From Moanibacter sp964542645 (GTDB lineage: Bacteria; Verrucomicrobiota; Verrucomicrobiia; Opitutales; UBA2987), in the NCBI GenBank assembly GCA_964542645.1, contig CAZIUG010000015.1:186001-250000 (forward strand): 64,000 bases of DNA. Direction: 5' to 3'. Within the stretch, counting starts at the first letter, position 1. Each line of letters opens with the position of its first letter. Positions 45,661 through 54,382 of the stretch are shown here, piece by piece. The notes beneath the pieces are model-generated. The model searched no databases, was not told where the DNA came from, and saw only the letters and a program-made list of their open reading frames with translations. A program made the position numbers and the translations under genes.

Positions 45661-45741
45661 GAAATGCTCCTTTGCAAAACGACGTGTCCCCATCTTTAAA
45701 GTTAAAAAGACGGTTACTGGGCCACTCATCTGGTCTTTACG

Positions 45742-47040
45742 ATGGATGTAATTCGAATTGAGGGGGGCAGGCCTCTTAGAGGCAAAACTCATGTGAGCGG
45801 CGCTAAAAATGCTGCTCTTCCCATTTTTGCGGCCAGCCTTCTGACTGACGAAAAGTGTGTGATCGAGAATGTTCCCGACCTCTCGGACATTCGATTTATG
45901 GCGGAGATCTTGACTCACCTCGTAGCACAAGTCGATCGCATTATGTCCAATACCTGGTCAATTCAATCTGGTGATATAAAAACGACTGCACCCTATGAGC
46001 TAGTACGCAAAATGCGAGCTTCAGTCTGCCTGATGGGACCTCTCTTGGGAAAAATGAGAAAAGCAGAGGTGTCTTTTCCCGGTGGCTGCGTCATTGGCCC
46101 ACGCCCAATTGACCTCCATCTTAAAGGATTCGCAAAAATGGGGTGTGTCGTAACAGTCGACAACGGTTATGTACGACTCAACGGCAGAAACTTGAAGGGA
46201 GCTGATATCTTCCTAGGTGGCAGACATGGAAGTACCGTCCTCGGCACAGCTAATCTGGTAATGGCAGCAGTTTTGGCTCCGGGGGTTACTAATATTGAAA
46301 GCGCTGCCTGCGAACCTGAAGTGGTCGACCTCTGTAATATGCTCATGAAAATGGGAGCCCATATTGAAGGTACAGGTAGCCACCATCTCAGAATCGAGGG
46401 GGTACAAAAACTTAGAGGTTGCACCTACCGAATCATACCGGATCGTATCGAAGCTGGCACTTTAACTATCGCAGCCGTAATCACGGGTGGTAGGGTTTCT
46501 ATCAGCGGAGTTAAAATAGATCACTTACGTGCTCTTATAGACAAATTGGAAGAAGCGGCAATTAACGTGTCAATTGAAAGTCGGGACCGTATCGTGGTCG
46601 AAGGCAATGGGGAACATCGAGCAGTTGATGTAATAACCCTTCCCTATCCTGGATTTCCAACCGATCTTCAGGCGCAGATGTGCGCTCTCATGAGTGTGAC
46701 GAAAGGATTGAGCATCATTACTGAAAGAGTTTATCCAAATCGCTTCATGCACATCCCAGAATTACAACGAATGGGTGCAAATATTGCGATTGAGGGCGCC
46801 AGCGCGATTGTGGATGGTGGCGTTCAACTTTCTGGCGCACCGGTTATGGCTTCAGATCTTAGAGCTAGTGCCGCCCTCATACTGGCCGGACTAGCGGCCT
46901 CGAATGAAACCTGGGTTCAAAGGATCTATCATATCGATCGTGGGTTTGAGAAAATCGAACAAAAACTCCAATCTCTCGGTGCTGGGATCGAACGGCTCGA
47001 GGCAAAGTACATGCCAGCGGGATTTCGCAACCAAGAATAA
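45742..47040 (+). CDS. murA: UDP-N-acetylglucosamine 1-carboxyvinyltransferase
   Basis: First committed step of peptidoglycan synthesis, transferring enolpyruvate from PEP to UDP-GlcNAc. The 432-residue protein has Lys22 in SGAKNAALP, and the flexible loop FPGGCVIGPRPIDLHL with catalytic Cys116, the residue attacked by fosfomycin. Arg and Asp of the C-terminal domain sit in DLQAQMCALM and RASAALILAGLAA. Full length, and followed after 18 bases by ruvB. Confidence 0.96.
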   Translation: MDVIRIEGGRPLRGKTHVSGAKNAALPIFAASLLTDEKCVIENVPDLSDIRFMAEILTHLVAQVDRIMSNTWSIQSGDIKTTAPYELVRKMRASVCLMGPLLGKMRKAEVSFPGGCVIGPRPIDLHLKGFAKMGCVVTVDNGYVRLNGRNLKGADIFLGGRHGSTVLGTANLVMAAVLAPGVTNIESAACEPEVVDLCNMLMKMGAHIEGTGSHHLRIEGVQKLRGCTYRIIPDRIEAGTLTIAAVITGGRVSISGVKIDHLRALIDKLEEAAINVSIESRDRIVVEGNGEHRAVDVITLPYPGFPTDLQAQMCALMSVTKGLSIITERVYPNRFMHIPELQRMGANIAIEGASAIVDGGVQLSGAPVMASDLRASAALILAGLAASNETWVQRIYHIDRGFEKIEQKLQSLGAGIERLEAKYMPAGFRNQE

Positions 47041-47058
47041 TTTCGAATTCCAAAGCAT

Positions 47059-48099
47059 ATGAATTCCCCTGAACCACAAAAGGGTACCAGTCTGGTCGAT
47101 CCGTCTATAAACCCAGATGAGGCAGCTGAAGCGGTGCTTAGACCCCTTGAATTTTCGGATTTTACTGGGCAAAAGAAAACCAAGGAACGCCTCGAAATAA
47201 TTGTTGGAGCTGCCCGCGGAAGAGGTGACGTCCTCAATCATGTCCTTATTAGCGGTCCCCCAGGTTTGGGCAAAACCACTCTCGCCTATGTCCTCGGAAG
47301 CGAGTTAAACACTCAGGTGCGCTCCACTTCTGGCCCAGTGATCGAAAAACCGGGTGATTTGGCGGGAATGCTAACTAATCTAGAAGAAGGCAATATCCTA
47401 TTCATCGATGAGATCCACCGTATCCCCAAAACGGTAGAAGAATATCTTTACTCTGCAATGGAGGATTTTCATATCGATATTATGTTGGACCAGGGTCCTA
47501 ATGCCCGAAGCGTACGATTAAACATTCCCAGATTCACCCTAGTCGGAGCAACCACACGACTTGGTCTTCTGACTGCCCCCCTGCGGAGCCGTTTCACTCT
47601 TCAGACACGCCTTGATTACTATGCCAAAGAAGATCTGAGAGCAATCGTACGAAGAACCTGTCGGATCCTCGATATCGCCATCGATGTTGAGGGTGAAGAA
47701 GAAGTAGCGGGTAGAGCCCGGGGTACCCCAAGAATCGCTAATAATTTAATCTATTTCATCCGCGATTATGCTCAACAACGAGCAAACGGAAAGATCACCC
47801 GTTCAATTGCCTCCTCTGCCCTCGAGTTGCTTGAAATCGATCGACACGGATTGGATGAAATGGACAAGCGTATTCTCCGCATAATCGCAGAGAACTACGG
47901 CGGAGGTCCAGTTGGACTCGGGACTGTAGCCATAGCTGTTGGAGAAGAGGAACATACACTTGAGGAAGTCAACGAACCCTTTCTAATTCAAGAAGGATTC
48001 CTCCAACGCACCCCCCAAGGTCGTATCGTAACTCCCAAGGGATTCGAGGTAATAGGGCTCAAGCCCAACTCAACAGACAACCAAATGGAACTGATTTAG
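47059..48099 (+). CDS. ruvB: Holliday junction branch-migration ATPase RuvB
   Basis: 346-residue hexameric AAA+ motor that drives branch migration with RuvA. Walker A GPPGLGKT at 66-73, Walker B LFIDEIHRI near 114-122, sensor 1 GATTRLG, sensor 2 in RGTPRIANN, then a winged-helix DNA-binding tail (GGGPVGLGTVA and QEGFLQRTPQGRIVTP). Neither ruvA nor ruvC is adjacent, so the ruv genes are dispersed. Follows murA on the same strand. Confidence 0.97.
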   Translation: MNSPEPQKGTSLVDPSINPDEAAEAVLRPLEFSDFTGQKKTKERLEIIVGAARGRGDVLNHVLISGPPGLGKTTLAYVLGSELNTQVRSTSGPVIEKPGDLAGMLTNLEEGNILFIDEIHRIPKTVEEYLYSAMEDFHIDIMLDQGPNARSVRLNIPRFTLVGATTRLGLLTAPLRSRFTLQTRLDYYAKEDLRAIVRRTCRILDIAIDVEGEEEVAGRARGTPRIANNLIYFIRDYAQQRANGKITRSIASSALELLEIDRHGLDEMDKRILRIIAENYGGGPVGLGTVAIAVGEEEHTLEEVNEPFLIQEGFLQRTPQGRIVTPKGFEVIGLKPNSTDNQMELI

Positions 48100-48193
48100 C
48101 CAGTCGGGCTTAAGAAGATCAGCTTAGGGCTCCGCGAATACCAGGGGAATAGGAATTTTCTGAAACGCATCCAAACTATTCCTAGGCCTTTAT

Positions 48194-49180
48194 CTAGCAA
48201 ACAAACCTCCGGAAATCCTCGACAGATCCAGAGAATCCTCCGCTGACTCCTTTATTAATAACCGCAACTGCATCATGCGCATGGAGCGATTCTAGATGAA
48301 CGCATGCAATCTGAAAATCGATAATCCGTTTGTCCACATTGAATTCTTCATGGAGGAGTCTAACAGCGTCCTCTACAAACTTAGGATAGCTACCGTTCAG
48401 TTCAGCGAATGCTTGTTCGTCTTCCCGTTTTACCATAGACTGAACCTCAGTTCTGAGGGCCTCGAGACATTTGTCACGGATATTTTCGATCGTGACCAAA
48501 GCACCAGACCGAACCTCAACACTTATCCTGGCTTTACTTCTTTGAGAATGAGGCAAAGCATACTTGCCTCTTATGTTACGGGCGTGTTCAGCCAACTCAG
48601 CTGAATTCGGGCAAACTGAAGAGTAAATAAAGTCTAAGTGCATCCGCTTTCGAAATCGATCGAGGTCATCAATAATTCCTTCATAATCTACATCATAGTA
48701 GAGATATCCCCCCAAACCACTGCGAAGGCTTTCCTGGTAGATCGGATAGGAAAAACGAACAGTGAGACGTGCACGGCTGCTCTCTAAAGTTTCTTTGTAG
48801 CGAAGAAGAATCTCCTCAAGTAATTCCAGGGTAAACACCCGATCCTTGAATTCATAGAAAGTCCGGATAATCCGAGACATATTGACTCCTTTCCGGTCTG
48901 AACCCAATGAGACCGTACCCGTAACCGTCGCCTCCAAGTCAATTGATTCGTTTTGCGCAGTAAGAACTTTCAAAGGCAAATGAAAATTAGAAATTCCCAC
49001 CTCAATGATTGGAACGCCATCACCATGGATCTCCACTCCAGTTCTGTTTTGCACGTCTGGCAAAGACTCGCGATACGATCGACTAACGGCAAATCCATCG
49101 TCGTATTGGTGATCGATCGATTTCGGTCGACCGGCCCTATCGAGATCAGAGATTAATTCTTCATCTGCACTCATTCTCAT
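48194..49180 (-). CDS. folE2: GTP cyclohydrolase IB (FolE2)
   Basis: Converts GTP to dihydroneopterin triphosphate for folate or queuosine synthesis, using a metal other than obligatory zinc. The 328-residue protein carries SLPDVQNR near residues 39-46, GVNMSRIIRTFYEF, and a C-terminal half with VCPNSAELAEHARNIRGKY (catalytic Cys and the downstream His) and ICPNS-like core typical of the COG1469 family. A zinc-regulated promoter is usual for folE2 in zinc-starved cells, but I could not see a Zur box. No other folate gene is near. Confidence 0.92.
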   Translation of the reverse strand: MRMSADEELISDLDRAGRPKSIDHQYDDGFAVSRSYRESLPDVQNRTGVEIHGDGVPIIEVGISNFHLPLKVLTAQNESIDLEATVTGTVSLGSDRKGVNMSRIIRTFYEFKDRVFTLELLEEILLRYKETLESSRARLTVRFSYPIYQESLRSGLGGYLYYDVDYEGIIDDLDRFRKRMHLDFIYSSVCPNSAELAEHARNIRGKYALPHSQRSKARISVEVRSGALVTIENIRDKCLEALRTEVQSMVKREDEQAFAELNGSYPKFVEDAVRLLHEEFNVDKRIIDFQIACVHLESLHAHDAVAVINKGVSGGFSGSVEDFRRFVC

Positions 49181-49277
49181 CTAAAAATGCAGAGACAGGG
49201 GGAGTTCGGCAAGCAAGTAAATTCCAACATCGTAAAGGATTTACAAAAAGAATAACATCCACCAAAAGAAATGGTGT

Positions 49278-50078
49278 ATGTTACTCCAAATACTCGGTAG
49301 TAGTAGTTCAGGAAACTGTGCCCTTCTTGTCACTGAACAATGCCGTGTACTTATCGATGCAGGGTTTTCCACCCGAAAAACATGTGCATTTCTAGAAGCG
49401 AACGGAGAGTCAATTAATTCTATTGATGCTATTTTCCTAACCCATGAACACAGTGACCACACGGCCGGTCTGACAGGATTATCAAGAATCCCTCATATCC
49501 GTACCTTTGCGAATTTTTCAACCGCAAAGGCAATTCAGGACTCCTTAAAACAAAAAGCTAATTGGCAGATATTCGAAACTGGCCGTACCTTCCGTTTTCG
49601 TGACCTAGAGATAACCTCTTTTCCTGTGCCCCATGATGCTCTCGATCCTGTGGGATTTGTTTTTGCTAGCGGAGGCGAAGATCTCTTTAATCCGAGACGC
49701 AGCATAGCTTGGTGCCTTGACCTCGGACATATTCCTCAGCTCGTAAAAGAACATGTACGGCCAGTCAATGTGCTCGTTCTGGAAGCAAATTACGAAACTG
49801 ATATGCTTGATGAAGACCAGCAACGACCGTGGTCAGTGAAACAGCGAATCAAAAGCAGGCATGGCCATCTTTCAAATGCATCTGCACTTGAGTTTCTTAG
49901 AACCGAATCGGAACCTGGATGGGAAAAAGTTTTCCTAGTTCACCTCAGCAAAAACTGTAATGACGTGTCCCTACTCTCATCATTGATTGACCAGTCCTCA
50001 TCTCAAGCAGAGAACCGTAAGTTCACTATCAGTGTAGTTGATCCAAACGGTGGATATACCCCTCCTTACCAACTGTAA
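49278..50078 (+). CDS. Metallo-beta-lactamase-fold hydrolase (YycJ-like)
   Basis: 266 residues of the YycJ/WalJ-type group. The metal motif FLTHEHSDH gives His56, His58, Asp60 and His61, with further ligands in FPVPHDA near 116-122 and LEANYETDML near 171, and a final HLSKNCND. N-terminal ILGSSSSGNCALLV is characteristic of this branch. Such proteins act on nucleic acids or are of unknown function. Divergent from folE2 with 97 bases between starts. Confidence 0.86.
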   Translation: MLLQILGSSSSGNCALLVTEQCRVLIDAGFSTRKTCAFLEANGESINSIDAIFLTHEHSDHTAGLTGLSRIPHIRTFANFSTAKAIQDSLKQKANWQIFETGRTFRFRDLEITSFPVPHDALDPVGFVFASGGEDLFNPRRSIAWCLDLGHIPQLVKEHVRPVNVLVLEANYETDMLDEDQQRPWSVKQRIKSRHGHLSNASALEFLRTESEPGWEKVFLVHLSKNCNDVSLLSSLIDQSSSQAENRKFTISVVDPNGGYTPPYQL

Positions 50079-50399
50079 ACCGCTCGTTTTTCGGATGAGG
50101 ATATCCTCTTTCTGGTCTAAGCCCACCCCTGCATGCTAAATCATCCGATGGGCAACGTCACTTATCATATTCAGAGACCACGAGCAAATGTTACTTAGAG
50201 TGTATTGGGAGAAAATCACAGCTATTCCATTCTTCTCTATCTAATAAATTCTCAGTCGATGTGGTAGTCGAAAACCCGTAAAAGGCACGGGAATCTCTAG
50301 AACGCCTTTCTGTTTGGAGACACCTCTCAGATAGACATAATCAACAATTGACTCCAGGAACTCAGCAGATTACTCGAGAAATAATCTAATCTGAAGTAC
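50079..50399. other. Intergenic region between convergent genes
   Basis: 321 bases with nothing recognisable. A short 5-base stem CCCGT/ACGGG near 50275-50291 is too weak to call a terminator. Confidence 0.45.
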
Positions 50400-51011
50400 C
50401 TATCTAGCCCGCAAAAGAGGCTCGGCTCGAATCCAAGCGGAGAGGTCATCTACGTCCTCAAGAGGTTCCAGAATTTCGGAAGTAAGTCCCATCGATTTAA
50501 TCCTCTCCAAAGTGATGCGAAAAACATTGCTCGTGCTCCAGGGAATGTTAACGAATAATTGAGATTGAAGCTGATTCATGCCTAGCAAATAGTAGCCTCC
50601 ATCCAACGACGGTCCCACAACTATGTCGTAAATCTCAAGTGAATTTGATGCTCTAAAAAGCAGAGGCAAGGAAACATAGGGACAGTCGCCTCCAAGTAAG
50701 ATAACAGACTCAGCTCCCCGCTCCAAGGCACCGCTAACAGCTGCCTGCATTCTATGGCCAAGATCACCTTTCACCTGGGGAAAATACGGATGGTTTGACC
50801 CCAGCCAAATCTCCATTAGATTCCTCGCCTTTCCAGGCGAGAAATGAATCTCAAATGAGGCGTGAGGAGCGAAACAACCGAATAGTTTTTCAGTCATTTT
50901 ACGGTAGGCGGAAAGTGCCTGGGCCTCGCCAATTTTCTCCGCTAGGCGTGTTTTAACCCGCCCTAATTCAGGGGCCTTTAGAATGAGAAGTATCGTTGAT
51001 TTAACTCTCAG
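50400..51011 (-). CDS. DUF2064 (TIGR04282-type) glycosyltransferase with apparent CTG start
   Basis: 203 residues if started at CTG 51011. Starting at the first ATG (50897) would remove the conserved N-terminal loop LLILKAPELGRVKTRLA, which matches the nucleotide-binding opening of this GT-A-like family. That loop is encoded without stops upstream, and AAGGGAGG lies nine bases before the CTG. Later motifs are VILLGGDCPYVS and VGPSLDGGYYLLGM. No ATG, GTG or TTG is available in the upstream part before a TAG. Family members transfer sugars or act with a paired glycosyltransferase 2; not paired here. Confidence 0.75.
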   Translation of the reverse strand: MRVKSTILLILKAPELGRVKTRLAEKIGEAQALSAYRKMTEKLFGCFAPHASFEIHFSPGKARNLMEIWLGSNHPYFPQVKGDLGHRMQAAVSGALERGAESVILLGGDCPYVSLPLLFRASNSLEIYDIVVGPSLDGGYYLLGMNQLQSQLFVNIPWSTSNVFRITLERIKSMGLTSEILEPLEDVDDLSAWIRAEPLLRAR

Positions 51012-51330
51012 CCGTTTTGTCCTCCCTTGACACTAGAAGTCGCTCAGGTTTTTGGCCTAAACTCCACGAAGGCAGTCAAAGCCACACAACAATTTATCAG
51101 CAATGAAAAAATAAATAATCGAGAACGAACATCCATCCTTAATACCATACCTTTCAGGATACGAATTCTCGGAGAAACTTAGTATAGGGACTTGATCGAG
51201 GAGCTTGGATACCTAAAAATTCCCTTACTACCACTTGGCATAGGTAGCAGCTCCAGCCTAATGGATTCAGTTCGGTCCATGTATGTATCTGAGAGCAGAA
51301 ATCGGTAACCATAAGTCTACCACAGTGTAG
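51012..51330. other. Intergenic region between DUF2064 and LptF/G genes
   Basis: 319 bases, both flanking genes on the minus strand. It holds the ribosome-binding site of the DUF2064 gene near 51021-51028. I see no other gene, strong promoter or hairpin with a T-run. Confidence 0.45.
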
Positions 51331-52440
51331 TCACATCTGTCGTCTGTTAAACCAGAAAGCTGTCAGCCCCATAATCGAGTTTGGCAACCACCCAGCACTA
51401 ATCGGATCAAGTATTCCCCGTTCACCCATTAGGGTAGAAACATTTGCAACCAAGTAGTAGGCAAAGAAGAGACCAACTGTTTTGGCCACACCAACAACAG
51501 GACTAACGCGAACTCCGGAAACAACAAAAGGAATTGCAAGAGCAATCACAATGATAACGCTAAAAGGGTTAGCTAGGATACTGTGATATCGAACTTCGTA
51601 AGCAGGAAGCCGTGGATCTTCTACAGTCCCAAGATATTTCAAAACACGATGTAATTGAAAAAGCGATAAATCTTTAGGGCGTTTTTCTAGAGAGCTCATG
51701 AGCACAGGGTCCTCTTCAAACTCAGAATAGGATCGCTGAATAATGGGAAGCGACCTAAAAGCCTCTCCCGTTTCAACATCAAATTCTATGATTCGTCCCT
51801 CATGAAAAATCCAGCGTTTAGCTTCGAATTCGTAGTAAACTTCATTAGCTACTATTCGAAATTTCTCCCTCCCGGTTTCATTAAGTTCGGAAACGGTAAT
51901 ACCATAGCCTCGGTTATCGTATTCATTAAAGCGGTTCATAAACCATAGCCGCCGCTCTAGATGATTGTAGAAAGTAAGGTTGTAGATTATGCCAAATTCG
52001 CTTTCTACTCCTTCTAATGCCCGATCAGATCGGGAAAAACCATCCCTCATTTCTCTCGCCTTTTCAATCGACGAAGGAACGAGTTGCGCATTCAAGTAGA
52101 AAAGTACGATTGACAGGAAAATTCCTATTACCCAGAAAATTCGACTTATTCGCCATAAGCTAAACCCGACTGATCTAAACGCTGTTATCTCGTTATGTTG
52201 GTGTAGATTTCCAAGTCCAAGGAGAACTGACATCAGCAATGAAACGGGTAGAACTGTTGGCAGAAAACTGGGCAGCAAAACAGTATAGTAACGAAGAACA
52301 TCTTGTCCTCGGATTCCCATTTTAAACAGGTCTGGAAGATCATTATAGATATTTTCGAGGATGAGAATCCCGAGGGTAGCTGCCAAAGCCAAAGCAAACC
52401 ATCTAATCCATTCGAAGAAAATATACCCGTCAACTTTCAC
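51331..52440 (-). CDS. LptF/LptG-family lipopolysaccharide export permease
   Basis: 369-residue inner-membrane permease of the LptB2FG exporter. Three N-terminal spans (to about residue 120) with the family block PSFLPTVLPVSLLMSVLLGLGNLHQHNEITAFRS read in two parts, a beta-jellyroll periplasmic domain (about 125-260) and three C-terminal spans with NPFSVIIVIALAIPFVVSG. Which of LptF or LptG it is cannot be settled without its partner, which is not in the window. It is divergent from the symporter gene. Confidence 0.88.
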   Translation of the reverse strand: MKVDGYIFFEWIRWFALALAATLGILILENIYNDLPDLFKMGIRGQDVLRYYTVLLPSFLPTVLPVSLLMSVLLGLGNLHQHNEITAFRSVGFSLWRISRIFWVIGIFLSIVLFYLNAQLVPSSIEKAREMRDGFSRSDRALEGVESEFGIIYNLTFYNHLERRLWFMNRFNEYDNRGYGITVSELNETGREKFRIVANEVYYEFEAKRWIFHEGRIIEFDVETGEAFRSLPIIQRSYSEFEEDPVLMSSLEKRPKDLSLFQLHRVLKYLGTVEDPRLPAYEVRYHSILANPFSVIIVIALAIPFVVSGVRVSPVVGVAKTVGLFFAYYLVANVSTLMGERGILDPISAGWLPNSIMGLTAFWFNRRQM

Positions 52441-52508
52441 TGTATCAGTTCGATCTCCAATTTTTTTCTGGTATTGTCAACCAACCCAGTCTCAAATAAG
52501 TAACCATA

Positions 52509-54227
52509 ATGGCATCGGGAAGAGAATCCTGGAATTCCCGGGTTGGAGTTATTCTAGCGGTTTCAGGGAGTGCCGTAGGACTGGGAAATTTTCTGCGCTT
52601 CCCCGGCCAAGCTGCTCAGTACGGTGGAGGGGCCTTCATGTTGGCCTATTTCTTCGCCTTCCTTCTGATCGGGTTACCCATTTGTTGGGCAGAGTGGACG
52701 ATGGGACGATTTGCAGGACAAAAGGGGTTCAATTCGTGCCCGGGAATATTGAATGCAGTCGCATCACATCCATCTGCAAAATACTTGGGTATTATCGGCG
52801 TCATCATTCCCCTGATCATCTACTTTTATTATGTCATTGTTGAGGCCTGGTGCCTCGGATACTCCGTAAATTTCCTAATGGGAAATATGGACTTTCCCGG
52901 AGCCGATGAGGCCGGCGCCTTCTTTTCCTCCTTTACTGGCATGGAGAGTAACGGCTCCGCAATCGGATTTGGAATCAAGAATGTAGGAATCTACTTGGTC
53001 TTTGTTTTTTTTATAAACTTTGTTCTCATCTACAGAGGACTGACTAAGGGTATAGAATTCTTTTGCACCTTCGCCATGCCAACCCTTTTTCTTCTGGCAA
53101 TCGTAATACTTATCAGAGTTCTCACTCTCGGTGCACCTAATGCCGAAATACCTGAGAATAACGTCAACAATGGACTCGGCTTCATGTGGAACCCCGGGAA
53201 GGTCATACTGAAGGAAAACGTTAGTGACGAACCCGGTGTAAAAAAATGGATCGTTGTCGAGGAAGTATTGGGGAGCGCGGCCATTGAGAGAATGCAAGCT
53301 GAGGTCGATCAGGATTCAAATCTGACCCTAGATAAGGTGTCAATTTGGCAGCAGTTATATAATCCAAGACTTTGGCTGGCTGCAGCGGGACAGATCTTTT
53401 TCTCCCTATCTGTCGGATTCGGTATTATTCTGACTTACTCTAGCTACCTAAAGGCTGGCGATGATGTAGTTCTGAGCGGGCTTGCTGCAACCAGTGCCAA
53501 TGAGTTCTGTGAGGTTGCATTGGGTGGCTTAATAACAATACCAGCCGCAGTTGCGTTCCTGGGAGTATCCGGAATTGCTGGAAGTCTGAGTAGCACTTTC
53601 GCGACTGGATTCAACGTTCTTCCGATGGTCTTTTCGGTCATGCCATTGGGCATTTTCTTCGGCTCGCTCTTTTTCTTCCTTCTATTCTTGGCTGCAGTCA
53701 CCAGTTCCCTTTCCATGCTCCAACCTGGGATCGCTTTTCTCGAGGAAACCCTCAATATTAACCGCAAACAGTCAGTCGCTATTCTCGGTTTGATTACGGC
53801 ATTCGGTTGTGGCTTTGTTCTCTATTTCAGTGAGGACATAAAGGCGCTCGACACCCTCGATTTCTGGGCTGGAACCTTTCTTATTTTTGTCCTGGCCACA
53901 ATTCAGATCATTATTTTTGGTTGGGTCATGGGAGTGGAAAAGGGAATGCAGGAAGCAGAAGTAGGGGCAATTATTAAAATACCAAGAATTTTCCGCTTTA
54001 TTATTAAATACCTGTGCCCAACTGCTCTTATCGCAATATTTGTTATGTGGCTTCTATTTAACGTAATCGGACTGGGAACAGGAACCCTTGATTATCACGT
54101 GGTGGATCTGCTAGGGAGCAAAACAGAAAGCCCCAACTTAGTAGCTCAACTAAGCGTCCTTATGATGCTAGTTATTGCGGTCTTCATTGCTATAGTTATT
54201 TCTCGAGTAAAACAATACAAGCAATGA
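52509..54227 (+). CDS. Sodium:neurotransmitter symporter family, MetP-like amino acid importer
   Basis: 572-residue SNF/NSS transporter with about twelve spans. Helix 1 carries the sodium-site motif VSGSAVGLGNFLRFPGQAAQYGG, and helix 8 region LAATSANEFCEV and SLSSTFATGF follow. An extra polar loop of about 75 residues (about 205-275) separates middle helices. A 52-residue membrane peptide gene overlaps its stop, the arrangement of Corynebacterium MetP-MetS, so methionine or alanine import is plausible. Confidence 0.92.
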   Translation: MASGRESWNSRVGVILAVSGSAVGLGNFLRFPGQAAQYGGGAFMLAYFFAFLLIGLPICWAEWTMGRFAGQKGFNSCPGILNAVASHPSAKYLGIIGVIIPLIIYFYYVIVEAWCLGYSVNFLMGNMDFPGADEAGAFFSSFTGMESNGSAIGFGIKNVGIYLVFVFFINFVLIYRGLTKGIEFFCTFAMPTLFLLAIVILIRVLTLGAPNAEIPENNVNNGLGFMWNPGKVILKENVSDEPGVKKWIVVEEVLGSAAIERMQAEVDQDSNLTLDKVSIWQQLYNPRLWLAAAGQIFFSLSVGFGIILTYSSYLKAGDDVVLSGLAATSANEFCEVALGGLITIPAAVAFLGVSGIAGSLSSTFATGFNVLPMVFSVMPLGIFFGSLFFFLLFLAAVTSSLSMLQPGIAFLEETLNINRKQSVAILGLITAFGCGFVLYFSEDIKALDTLDFWAGTFLIFVLATIQIIIFGWVMGVEKGMQEAEVGAIIKIPRIFRFIIKYLCPTALIAIFVMWLLFNVIGLGTGTLDYHVVDLLGSKTESPNLVAQLSVLMMLVIAVFIAIVISRVKQYKQ

Positions 54228-54382
54228 CTTCTGGGGGATGGATAATATTGATTATGTCGATTGGAACAGTCTCCATTCTATTTTTCTGGTGTATCTTCAA
54301 GGTCCTTTCGACCCCAAAGAAAACCAAGAACGATTTTGAATTCAAAAACCCAAAGGAAAAAGGAAGAAAAGAATACCCTTAG
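54224..54382 (+). CDS. MetS-like small subunit of the NSS transporter
   Basis: A 52-codon gene starts in the stop of the symporter (ATGA at 54224-54227), indicating translational coupling. The product has one strong hydrophobic span (WIILIMSIGTVSILFFWCIF) followed by a Lys-rich cytosolic tail. This matches the MetS/MaAIMP small-subunit type known to accompany NSS importers. Its stop overlaps the stop of mtaB on the opposite strand. Confidence 0.72.
   Translation: MTSGGWIILIMSIGTVSILFFWCIFKVLSTPKKTKNDFEFKNPKEKGRKEYP

Noticed and set aside
45320..45751. 143-codon frame overlapping the basic protein gene and the murA start
   Set aside because: Out-of-frame shadow created by the Arg/Lys-rich codons of the basic protein; the other frame has the better start and continuous composition.
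48140..48185. GGAATAG/CTATTCC hairpin between ruvB and folE2
   Set aside because: The loop is 23 bases and no T-run follows, so it is not supported as a terminator.
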